Assembly: GCA_004802725.1 (NCBI GenBank)
Contig: SGPM01000066.1
Coordinates: 1 to 64,000, forward strand
Length of the DNA stretch: 64,000 bases
Direction of reading: 5' to 3'
Source: Antrodiella citrinella
Lineage: Eukaryota; Basidiomycota; Agaricomycetes; Polyporales; Steccherinaceae
Shown here piece after piece: positions 16,937-28,411 of the stretch. Each line of letters starts with the position of its first letter. The stretch's first letter is position 1. The translations under genes and the position numbers were made by a program. The notes under the pieces are model-generated. The model did not search any database. It had not been told where the DNA came from and saw nothing but the letters and a program-made list of their open reading frames with translations.

Positions 16937-19340
16937 ATGCCTTCAACCACTTCATGCTCAGCACGAGCCTCCTACAAAAAACTCCAGGGAACCCTCGAGC
17001 TCACTGGACAGCATCTGCAATGGACGCAGGACGGTCAGAAAGCTCCCTCCGTCAAAGTCCCGTACGCTGAGGCGTCTTGTGAGTCGTGGCAGTCACCGCC
17101 GTCCTCGACGTTCTCCTTACCGTATTTGTTCTTGAAGCTCTGTTCTGCAGCAAGGAAGGCGCAGCGGCAGTAAGGCTCAAACTGGGACTCGTTTCTGATG
17201 AGACCGGACACAACTTCACCTTCACCTCCTCGCCGCCACCTCTCGCACTCTCCGAACGCGAAAAGTTCAAAGTCGAATTGACAAACATTATTGCTCGGAA
17301 CCGCGGTGCAGCACCTACACATACTACACCTAGGATACCAGGAACCCCAGCGATCTATCCGCCTATTGGTACCAATGTCGCGTCGCCACGGCCGCCATTG
17401 CCTGGTTCAAGAGCGTCCATGTCCCGTGCCCCTTCTGTGTCCAGTGATTCAAGGGGTACACCATCTGGGGAGGCGGCGAATGATTTCAGAATAAGAAAGA
17501 GGGTGCTGATGGGTACCCCTGAGCTAGCTGCTTTGCATCGTGAATTGGTCATTGGGGGTCATATCACGGAGGCCGAGTTTTGGGACGGCAGAGAGGTGCG
17601 TGAGCTGCTCATAAGAAGCGATGTGACGTCTCGAACCATTCAAAGCATCTGTTGCACGCTCAAAAAGCCGCAGAGAGCCAGAAGAAAGGCAAGTCGGGTC
17701 AGCTTGTCGACCCTCGACCTCAAACCGTAGATGGCGAGGTCAAGATCGTCATCACGCCGCAACTGGTGCACGACATATTCGAGGAGTACCCTGTGGTGTC
17801 TCAGGCCTACAACGACAATGTCCCAAATAAAGTGTGCATTTGATGTGCTTGACTGGAGTTGGGTTGCTGACAAACCCCGGACTGCAAAGCTCAACGAAGC
17901 CGAGTTCTGGAAACGATATTTCCAGTCCAAATTGTTCAATGCTCATCGAGCGTCCATTCGTTCGTCGGCAACCCAGCACGTCGTCAAAGACGATACAATA
18001 TTTGACAAATATCTCCAGAAAGATGACGATGGTGAGTGAACTCCAGAAAGAAAGTGGTCAAAGCGGCCCAAGTGACACTGGTGCAGAATTGGAGCCCCGT
18101 TCAATTCGAGATGACCGTGTCGATGTCTTTATTGATCTTGGGGCGACTCGTGAAGATCACGGAGAGGTATGCACTCATTTTCTCGTCATGCACTTCCTTC
18201 GTTTACTGACTTCGACGAAGACCGGTAACGAAAGGGACATTACAATGCAGGCCGGCAAACAAAGAGCAGTCCTGCCTCTTATCCGAAAATTTAACGAGCA
18301 CTCTGGCCGCTTGTTGAACACCGTACTGTCAGTTCAGTCCTTTGTTTTCTTTTTGTTGTATTCACGAAACGTATCAGTGGGGAACCTTCTGCCAAACGGA
18401 GACGAATAGATGCCGGCACTACAAATGAAGAGGTACGTCTACCGCCGTTCAGTCGCACCACTTCATGTGCCCTGACAGATCGTTGCTTTTCTCAGCATTA
18501 CATGCAAATAGACTTAGAAGATTTGCACGACACCCAGTCGTCTACAGGGATTATTCTTGATATGCATGACCGCCAAAGATACTTTGAGGGGCGTCCTACT
18601 GGTGCGGGACCAGCGACAGAAGTCAGTGTCTCTCATTTTACTTCGCTGCTGCATGTTATTGATGTTCGCCGTAGAAGCTCGACGTGCGCGAGACTACGCG
18701 GGAGGCTTCAGACCAGTTGCGTGGATGGGGCGGTCGTTTAAGTCAAGTACGTGTACGTCTGCTTCGTCAGATCTATTCACTCTAACAACCATTCTAGTTC
18801 CGACTAGAGAAGAAGGCTGGCGAGGCAGCGTTAGTCAGCATGACGCAGAACGTCTCTGCGAGGCTCGACGTCAAGAATCGTGAAAGTACGCGGCTTCGTC
18901 AGTCGCCCTTTTTTTACTTCATCTGACGCAGAACCATTGCATATCAGATGATATTCCAGAGGGTCTTCTCCGTCAGATGACGACATGCCAAACAGCCGCC
19001 AATGAATTCCTGCGGCAGTTTTGGCTCGCGATCTATCCGCCGCCGAGCGAGCTCCAAACCGCTTCCGCGAGTGGTCCTGCACAGAAAGCTGCGAAGGCCG
19101 CGAAAATGATTGGTTATTTGGAGAAGACGGGCGAGAAGGTAGACGGGCTTGTCAGGACTGCGCGGGCAGAGGGCGTGGATCCTGAAAAGGTCCAAGTAGT
19201 AAGTTGCTCTAGCTGGTCTTGTGAAACTGGCGAGCTGATGTGATGTTATTGTTTAGGCTATGAAGCCGGTCACGGACGCTGTGGAGAAGGCCATGTCGTT
19301 TTGGCGGATACGAAGCACCAGAGGTCCGGGGGCTCGATAG
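16937..19340 (+). CDS. TFB1: TFIIH core subunit Tfb1/p62
   Basis: Twelve in-phase exons (16937-17078, 17138-17595, 17646-17831, 17890-18031, 18087-18166, 18221-18327, 18378-18432, 18496-18621, 18675-18746, 18798-18885, 18948-19198, 19257-19340) give 596 aa (yeast 642, human 548). The N-terminal PH/PTB-like domain (about 1-95) contains KKLQGTLELTGQHLQWT. Two BSD domains follow, recognised by the FW pairs in EAEFWDGRE and NEAEFWKRYFQSKLFNAHR. The distal part has the conserved QAGKQRAVLPLIRKFNEHS and TTCQTAANEFLRQFW blocks. Tfb1 is a structural subunit of TFIIH in transcription initiation and nucleotide excision repair, and its PH domain binds activators and XPG/XPC-type partners. Divergent promoter shared with the phosphatase gene. 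Confidence 0.92.
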
Positions 19341-20318
19341 CCTTGTTTCGTGGTCATGTTTTCCGGCACCCTCATCGATTATTATAGATGTCATAAGGTA
19401 GGCCCGAGTCAGAGACGACTACTATCACATGATATTCACGTGATGCTTTCGACGACTTCCAGCTCGCAGGAGGCACAACTGGTTACACCACTCATCCCGG
19501 GCATGTAGTAGCCTACCATTTACATGTATTGTGGTCGTTGGTTGGAAGTGAAGTTGTGTTGTTGTGGCCGGAGAGGCCCGCGTGACTTTCACGTGATGTA
19601 GTCGTCTCTGACTCGGGCCTACCTTATCGACCCGCATGCGGGTGGCGATGAACCGGTACCAGTGTGGTTGAGTTGACCGGACAGGGAGTCTCCGGACGGT
19701 TGGACACATTTTTGGTAAATTTCAATGGTGTATGCACACGCTTGGCTTGAGCTTGTGCATGCACGCAGATTCAACTTTAACAGACTCGGGCTACCGCGCA
19801 TGTGTCCGCCGTTAACCGTACGCGTGACAACGAAGTTCAACTCACCACGCGTCCCTGTTGCACATGCGTTAACGTTGCGGTAGTAGTACCAAGCTCAGGA
19901 GAGACACGGAGCTCGGCACTCACACGTACGTATCCACGGAAGTCCGGGAGACTCAGTTGACAGTGACAAGTGTGTATCAATGTGGGTCCACCGTGAACCG
20001 GATACGCGACGATGATCGTGAGGCTCCCGAACTCGCTCTCACCCAATCACCTTACTCACGAGCAATAGCCGAGTTTTATAGCTAGACATGAAGACCCATC
20101 CACCGGACGGAGGAGAGATGCAATAGGACTCGGAGGGTACAACTGGATATAACGATATGCAGCATGCGTGATAATGCGTAAGATTCTAGTAGAGTGATGA
20201 GGTGGGTATGGAGTGAGAGCGTTGGGCAGCGTGATGAGAGAAAGCAATTATATGGGGGGTGATACAGTTCCAGCCCAGCAGAGGTGACTCCAGAATTAGG
20301 GACTGTGATTGTGGGTGG
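19341..20318. other. Intergenic region containing a MITE
   Basis: Convergent interval between TFB1 and MRS2. It holds the inverted-repeat element listed separately. Beyond it, 19630-20318 has no plausible gene. Around 19780-19797 a short segment (GACTCGGGCTACC) resembles part of the MITE terminal repeat, possibly an older, decayed copy. Confidence 0.5.
19396..19624. mobile_element. 229-bp TA-flanked MITE (Tc1/mariner-like ends)
   Basis: Terminal inverted repeats begin AGGTAGGCCCGAGTCAGAGA at 19396 and are mirrored at 19598-19624. The match is perfect over at least 27 bp, and over 30 bp (19393-19422 against 19598-19627) if the flanks are counted. Both ends abut a TA dinucleotide (19394-19395 and 19625-19626), the target-site duplication expected for Tc1/mariner-type (Stowaway-like) elements. 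The interior is too short to code and contains smaller palindromes (TCACGTGAT-type near 19436 and 19590). The perfect arms suggest a fairly recent insertion. Superfamily assignment is inference from the TA duplication only. Confidence 0.75.
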
Positions 20319-22487
20319 TCATGAGAAGCCGTCGACGTCACGGCCGCGCCGACGCAGCGGGAGCGGGAGCCAGCTCCGCTTCGTCCGTTTCTTGTTGTGC
20401 ACTGATAGGCCTATTTTGCGGATTTTTGCGAGCCTAAGTTACGCACCACATGACCAGGGACGTGAGAGGTGAGTATGTGAGGAGCATGGGTAATGAGAAG
20501 ACGAGGACCGCACCGATGTAGACCTGACCAGGAGAACCCACCCGCGATCAACATGGACACCGCCGACATGATCCAGAACATGTATTCGTGCTCCTCGAAG
20601 TGACTTCGGAGCTAAAAGTGTACGAAAGAAGAGGGGGTGACGCGAAGTCCAGTGAGCGAACGTGTATCACGGAACAGAGTGACGGGATGAAGATCCTTAC
20701 ATTCATGCCAAACACGCCGGCGACAAGTGTACCGATACCAATACCCATGGTCAATATGGAGATCTGTATTCAATGAAACAAGGCGTTGTTTAGTCAGAAT
20801 GACCACGCTAGGAGATGATTTGACGTACCTTGAGGTCCAGTGTAAGTAAAGCATTACGATTAGAATCCAAAATCAACTCCACGATCTCCTGTGTAGATTG
20901 TACGTTCGACTGGGAAAACAAGCGTTCAGAACTACGGGCACATGCGCAAGTGCAGATGCAACGGTGCTGTTTACGTACTTGTATGTTCTCAGCCTCGTTT
21001 ACGTTCTCCTCCACCTGCTTGGCAAACGACTCAAGAAGCACCTCGAGGTCTTCGTGGTCCTCCATTTGACGGACGACGCCGTTCATCTTGTCCGTGAGGT
21101 ACATCGCTACGAGGTCACCATCTTATGAAAGGTTGCATCAGCCCCAGTGCCTGTGAGTGCGAGCCGGCGCTGATCGAGAATAACTCTCACCTTGTTCGAG
21201 CACCTCCTCAAGCGACTCTTGCACCTGGGAAAAGACACGGTCAGCAGTCTACCAACGTGCCAAGAAGTCAATACGAACCAGTTTGGCTCTGTTTTGAAAG
21301 CTGGCTAGTCGTCTAGAATAGTGCAGTAGTCGCTTAAAGCGATCATGGTCTATGTCGTCCTCGAGTTCGGCTAGCAGACCGCCGACGAGGTTCCGAATGA
21401 ACACCATTTCGGCTTCGAGGGCGCTGAGCACGGAGAGTAGAATTGATTCGAGAGCGCTGTGATAGAAAAGCGGAATCATTAAGAAGTACCCGCGCGCAGG
21501 GTGAAAAGCACTTACCGAAACTCGTACGGCTGCCCAGAGTTTTTGGACTTGAGGTTATGCTATCACAGAGAGTAAATCATGAATAAAGGACCGTTCAAGT
21601 GCATGATCCACCTGCGCGTACCTCAAGATGGTACAAAAAGACTGAATGCAGCCTGGAATCTGCTGAGCCGTATGTATCAAAGAGGACCACCGCATCTGCT
21701 TTTACCAGAGCACGGATGTGAAGAACATTGACCTACGCAGTGACATTTCGATCAAGTGAGGCGTACGGGTGGCAGGGAAGTGAATAGACGAACAAGAATG
21801 GCCTCTTTGCGGACTAGGATGGTGGGTACAAGGTTCGGAATCCTGGAATCTATCTTCCGGAGATCGCGGGGCTAGATAGATGTAAGGATCATCTTTCAAT
21901 TGCAGCAAACCGACAACAGCAATAGCACTCACGTTCAGACGATGTTCCGTACATAGGTCTGATCTTTTGAATTGTCCCGAAATGGTTGTCACGTTGCCTG
22001 CGGTAGCGCGGTGTAACAAAACGATGAAAACCCACAGGTATAACGGACGACTCACCATCTTTGTCCAGGATGGTGCCTGCGGGTGAGTTCAGTCAGAATG
22101 ACATTCCCGATGAAGCTGAAAGTTGTACTCACAGCGTAGCAATAGATCCGTTGGCTGACGACCTTTCATCACCTTCTCCAAGATTGCCACCTTGGCCGTT
22201 TCCTCCTGCCCATCTGAAGGTCCGTTGAAATGATCTTGTGCGTGTGACGAGGTGCTCTTCTGCGACCAAAAGAAACGTCTCTGACAGACGTATGCGGCAG
22301 CATGACAGTGAGTATCTGGTAATGAGCGGCGTAAATGATGTGTGGAATGAGGATGGCGAGGAGTGCAAATTGAGGAAATGCAATTTCTGTGCAGCGTCCG
22401 ACGAGTGGTATAACTTTGAAGACCAAGCAATCGGGTGCTCAGTCCCATTACATGGCTAGAACTCGCTAACAAACGCGTTGCATACAT
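20319..22487 (-). CDS. MRS2: Mitochondrial inner-membrane Mg2+ channel Mrs2
   Basis: Thirteen in-phase exons (22487-22133, 22076-22056, 21997-21933, 21871-21794, 21732-21622, 21559-21516, 21456-21279, 21224-21191, 21121-20979, 20909-20829, 20763-20701, 20611-20529, 20433-20319) give 456 aa. The N-terminus is rich in Arg/Ser/His and poor in acids up to RRFFWSQKS, a mitochondrial targeting sequence. Family blocks follow: MKGRQPTDLLLRC, RDLRKIDSRIPNLVPTI, KEAILVNVLHIRALVKADAV and QPYEFRALESILL. The CorA signature GMN (residues 389-391) ends the first membrane helix (ILTMGIGIGTLVAGVFGMN), and a second helix lies at about 401-417, followed by a very basic matrix-side tail. CorA proteins are pentameric channels. 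Exon 2 is only 21 nt. Confidence 0.92.
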
Positions 22488-22948
22488 TCACTAGCGGTTT
22501 TATGTCAACATGGATAAGCCAAAAGAAATGTGAGAACTTACAAAGTATACACAACACTTCCCAGCAAAGAGATAGCGCAAGTTTGGTGACTGTGAAGGTG
22601 TCCCCGACCATGATGCTATTTTCAGCGCTTCTTTCCAGCCACGGACGACCCGTGACCAGAGGCGTTTACGTAAGAATAAAGGTTCGGCGCACCCCATTTG
22701 GAAAGTCAGGTTCGTCCCGAAGATCCCCCCTGGAGCCGTCAAGCTACCCGTCCTACTCATCCTCTTGCTCCGATATTCGAATCACCACACAAATCGCACA
22801 GGAATCGAGTCAAGTAGCGGCGATACGACTCACATTGCATGGATGTGACATCTGGGCCGCTCAGAATGTTTCTACAGCGGTCTGTTCCAGCCCTGTGCTT
22901 TTGGTCAGTTTTGTTGATCATACAACGTGCACTACCAGGCCCTTCTCC
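22488..22948. other. Short intergenic region upstream of M RS2
   Basis: 460 bp upstream of the Mrs2 start and downstream of the 58-codon minus-strand gene. I see no credible coding exon, although several open stretches on both strands overlap it. It probably carries the MRS2 promoter. Confidence 0.4.
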
Positions 22949-23155
22949 TCAGCGGCTCTCATCCGTATGCAAGGTCCGGACGAGGTAATCAACTCTCCCA
23001 ACACGAGGTAGTAGGTATTCTCACGAAAAATACATCTGTTTGCCGACCATGGTTTCTCCCTCTTCGTCCTCGTGATAGGCCCATCTCCGTTCCAATTCAA
23101 CCTCAAAGGGAGGCCCATGTGATCTTCTTTTGACAACATCTTTGTCGCTGGCCAT
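22949..23155 (-). CDS. Small acidic/charged protein of 58 residues, unknown
   Basis: Not recognised. Two exons (23155-23025 and 22994-22949) join in phase (donor GTGAGA) to a 58-residue protein beginning MASDKDVVKRRSHGPP, with a charged, aromatic centre (ELERRWAYHEDEEGE) and ending YLVRTLHTDESR. The phase agreement, an ATG in a reasonable context and balanced composition support a real small gene. It is close to the detection limit, and the acceptor (GGGAG) is weak. No signal peptide or membrane segment. It lies head-to-head with the 23463 gene, about 300 bp apart. Confidence 0.4.
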
Positions 23156-23462
23156 CGATGCCTTACCTGCATGTACTGTCTCCACAGTCACGTCTTATGC
23201 TAGGGGCGAAACCTTGCCGTCGGAATATGACCGATGTATGACACCAACACGATCCCTTCTCCACGTTCAATTCACCCTCCAATACGTATTCGGGAAGAAC
23301 TGTACCGGCAGGTCAGGTCTGCCTCACGTTCGGATTTGGCCTGGCCAGTACTTCATTCTCTTCTTCCCGACTTCTTCGAGAGGTCTCCAATCCACACTTC
23401 GCTCTTCGCAAGCATTATGCTTTCTGCTTAACACCTACCTCTCCGCGCTACCATACCCTACG

Positions 23463-24323
23463 ATGCACGAAACCTCTCGATTGTTGGAAGCTGCTGCAGC
23501 TCTGTCTCAGCGTTTGCACTCCGCTGGCGTCCCGCACGCTTTCTATGGCAGTGTCCTGAATGCAGTACTCTCAAATGCCCCTCAGGCCGACGTAAGTTTG
23601 GTGTTTGCATGCCGTAGAACATGGCATCGACGACTGACTGCATTTTCGACAGGAAATATACTGCATCGTGGAGGGTGGCGGATCTCACCCTTTCAAACGA
23701 GTCCGACAAGCCTGCACAGGCACCACAGACCTCACTACCACACCCTCGCCGTGGAGCAACCGGTACGAGCGGTCGTCACGAAAAACCTTGCCACGTCTAA
23801 TGGCTCAGGACAGGTTGCACGCGACCTACCACGGTCGAATCCCTCCAATTGACGTGCGTCTCCAACTCCACCTTTCTGCCCCTTGTTGACACGTTCGTCT
23901 TAGATTGAAATTCTACCGGCGGGTGAAGAGGGGCCCCGACGTCTTGACGGCTCAACTGTTGTGCTGATTGGAGGCATTCCTTTCCTCACCATCTCTGAAT
24001 TCCTCAGAGCAAAACTGAAAGCATGGGCGATGTACGTCTCTGCCCTACTCGTGTAATTGGCCGTCTTCTGACCGTCGCCTCATGTCCGCAGTCGACAACT
24101 GGATCACGATGCCCAGGATATTATTTATGCTTTAACTCGTTATTGGGACCGTGTCGACATCAACCGTATTCCCGAGCAAGATATGAGGGAACTGATAGCG
24201 CATTATCCCGCTGCAAGCCCTCCTTGGAAGGAGCTGAGACGAAAGTACAGCAGGTAAGCTGCGCGTCTTCTGCTTCGCTGTTCCTCGGCGCCTCAAGTGC
24301 TCATCAATCACAGTCGGTCTTAA
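23463..24323 (+). CDS. Uncharacterised conserved protein, nucleotidyltransferase-like hint
   Basis: Six in-phase exons (23463-23591, 23653-23762, 23814-23853, 23904-24031, 24092-24253, 24314-24323) give 192 aa. The start MHETSRLLEAAAALSQRL is followed by GVPHAFYGSVLNAVL, then DEIYCIVEGG, HPFKRVRQA, EILPAGEEGPRRLDG and FLRAKLKAWAI, ending in an acidic/aromatic helix-rich part (DAQDIIYALTRYWDRVD). The layout of a helix, a GS motif, an acidic strand and a later 'PFLTISEFLRAKLKA' block resembles minimal nucleotidyltransferase-fold proteins, where the object region carries a Lys helix. This is a weak structural inference and no catalytic DxD is evident. The last coding exon is only 10 nt. I consider the gene real and the function unknown. 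Confidence 0.7.
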
Positions 24324-26204
24324 GAGACAGAACTTCCACAAAAGAGTACTGTTCGGCTACTCCTCCAAGATGTGCTGCCTGATATCACAAGTCGCTCGTA
24401 GACTGTGTATTAGTGCAGATTGTATTAATACGGTGTGTTACATCAAGCGCCATTGACCCGCACGAAACGTTTATCACCCAAAAGTGGCTCATACCACCAC
24501 GCCACATACTGCCCCCATGTCCTTGGTTTCCGACACAATGGAGACAAGGAGAGCTCCAAACCATTTTGGCAGCAACCCCAAAACACTTGATGCGCGCTCT
24601 TCATACAGAAGCCTTGAACTGTTCCCTCTGGGAATGCACCCATTCGTCTTATTGGTGCGGTCTTGATCACTGCGGCCCTCAGGAGAAGGATTCCGCTGTT
24701 CGGATCGGAGTCATATGTCAAGCTGTGAGAGTCCAGACACTCAACACGCCTCTCAGCTTGTCTCAGGGCATCTATGCCGATCGAATAAGGCCGGTTGACC
24801 TGGGTCATGTCCGTCCAAGAGATGAGATGTCGCCGATTGTTCCATAGATATACACACTGCACATGTATCCTGCGATATTGAACACTACGGCCACACACCC
24901 TCATTTTACGTACGAATCTGGTACGTTGTGGAGAGCCGAGTTCTTTGCAGGTGGAAGACTGACCGATCAAGTGCGTCACAGATATGTATTCCCCAAGGTC
25001 ATCGGAGACAGGGCTAACAGCGAGGGACTAACGCTCTCCCCACGGGGTCCCCATACTTCGTTTGCAATCTGACCGGTGGATCAAACGAATGTTCCTTCGC
25101 GGGTAAGTGCAAGTTTAAGCGAGCCACAATCTTTTGAGATGGATGGCAAGCCGCACTCTCTGTCGGAATAAACTGATGTCATTCAAATCAGATAAACACC
25201 TTCTCGCAAGTTCACTTCGAGATTTCGAACAACACGCCTTGCTTACTTAGACTTGGGCTGGAACCAATTGCGGCCGTCCCTTCTGCATACATCCACCTAC
25301 TCACCCTGATAAGGGACCTATTCAACAGTCGTCGGACCGTAAACCATCCTAGGAATCATCGGACGTTAGGAATATTGACCGTATGCCAGAAGCCTAAAGC
25401 TTGGGGGGAGAAGACCCACATCTGCGCTCAGAAGTGTTGTCTTATATCTGTTCCCTCGAATGTTGGAATATTCCTTCGATTAAGGGCTGATAATCAGAAA
25501 CATCCACCGGGGCCTCAAGTCAACTTGAAGTCGCATAGACCGGGCAGGTACGTCCGGCATACAAAGCAGTCTCTCAAGCGCGGACCGGGATTGCTCGAGC
25601 ACTGGCGTGGGTCGCGATTCGCAATTCTCATTGTAACTTTGGGAATGGTCGAAGATATGGGGCTCGAACTTAGTAGAAGACGGCCTCTGTGCTGTGCTGA
25701 GACTCGGACCTGGCGACAAGCCTGCTGTTGATCTGCTTTCAAGTTAACTCAGGCCTCGTCCGCTACAAATTCTCAACAAACATCTCAATTCAATCCGCTG
25801 ACTGATCCCTATAACCCCCGCATATCGGACCTATTTCTAGGACACGATGCAGCAAGTACATGCATCATGGCTTCAAGAGCTTGAGCGAGACCGGGAGTGG
25901 CCGTCAATGAGCAGCTGTAATGGACGTCGATAGAACCAGTCGAATATACATTCCTCTTTTCACAGTTACAACATGCTATATTTTTCCGCTCCACTCAAAC
26001 CCCTTACCATCCATTTCAAGTCCTATTTGCTCTGGAAATGATTTTGAATTCGACTCAAACTAAGTCACGCAGATTGGGTGACGGAGTCGTCACTGTGATA
26101 TTCGTGAAGTGTGACCGTTACGTAACCGCGACGCGTACGCAACTGACGCGTCCATTTGTGCTGAACTTGATTTCAGTTCATCTTGTTTCTTTCCCAAACT
26201 CATC
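24324..26204. other. Long intergenic region without a supported gene
   Basis: 1.9 kb between the 192-aa gene and RPT6. The longest open frame (24443-24979, minus) has no recognisable motif and no splice partner. No tRNA-like B box, inverted repeat or transposon fragment was noticed. The last few hundred bases before 26205 are the probable RPT6 promoter. Confidence 0.45.
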
Positions 26205-27730
<1,526 letters not shown>

Positions 27731-28411
27731 TATTTTCTCGAATCGCATCCTTTGTATTTGTCCTGCCTCGCATTCCATTCATTATTCTCGGACAGCGTAC
27801 GTGGCACGGTGGCGGCATTTCTTGTCAAACTTGGACCAACACTCGTGAGCTTCTTGTGGGGATTGGCAGCGTCTAGGGTCCGATAAGGTGGCGCACACTG
27901 CTTGATCTAGGCTCCATCGGAATTGCAACGTTCGCGGCGCTGGAATTTGAAAAAAGCACTTCTTCGTGATCCCTCGTGTAATCCGCTCATCCTCCATTGC
28001 TTGGCTGCCTTTCTCGTGGTTATCCATACTATAATCCCTTGAAATCATCCTTTCTAGCGTCCCACAGCTCGAGCTCATCAGCGCACATTGGCGTACTTAT
28101 CCTGGTTGTACCGCCACCGATGGCATCAAGGCACGAGGACGTCTCCCGTCGTCCGAGGTCGAAATGGAAGATTCAATATCACAAACTTTCACGATTTCGA
28201 CGTATACTTGTGCTCGAATCACCTCGAGGTGTAGATGAGGACTTGCTTCCAGGACGACCGTGGGCGCCGAGGTTCAAAAAGGAAACGGGCTTTACAGAAA
28301 TTATTGCCTTGAGGCATACTAACAAAACTCAACCGCGGGTGTACGTGGACGCGTTCAGAAGGCTTGTCTTCATCCCTTCCTCCACTTCACCATCGACACT
28401 CGCGATTTAGG
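27731..28411. other. Intergenic region upstream of the RNA helicase gene
   Basis: 680 bp between RPT6 and the helicase start codon. An open plus-strand stretch (28122-28410) lacks domain features and is probably 5' UTR or chance. No other element noticed. Confidence 0.45.

Noticed and set aside
24443..24979. 178-codon minus-strand frame in the spacer before RPT6
   Set aside because: No motif, no splice context, composition like random frames on the other strand.
28122..28410. Separate small gene before the RNA helicase
   Set aside because: No motif, ends at the helicase start and is more simply 5' UTR or chance open frame.
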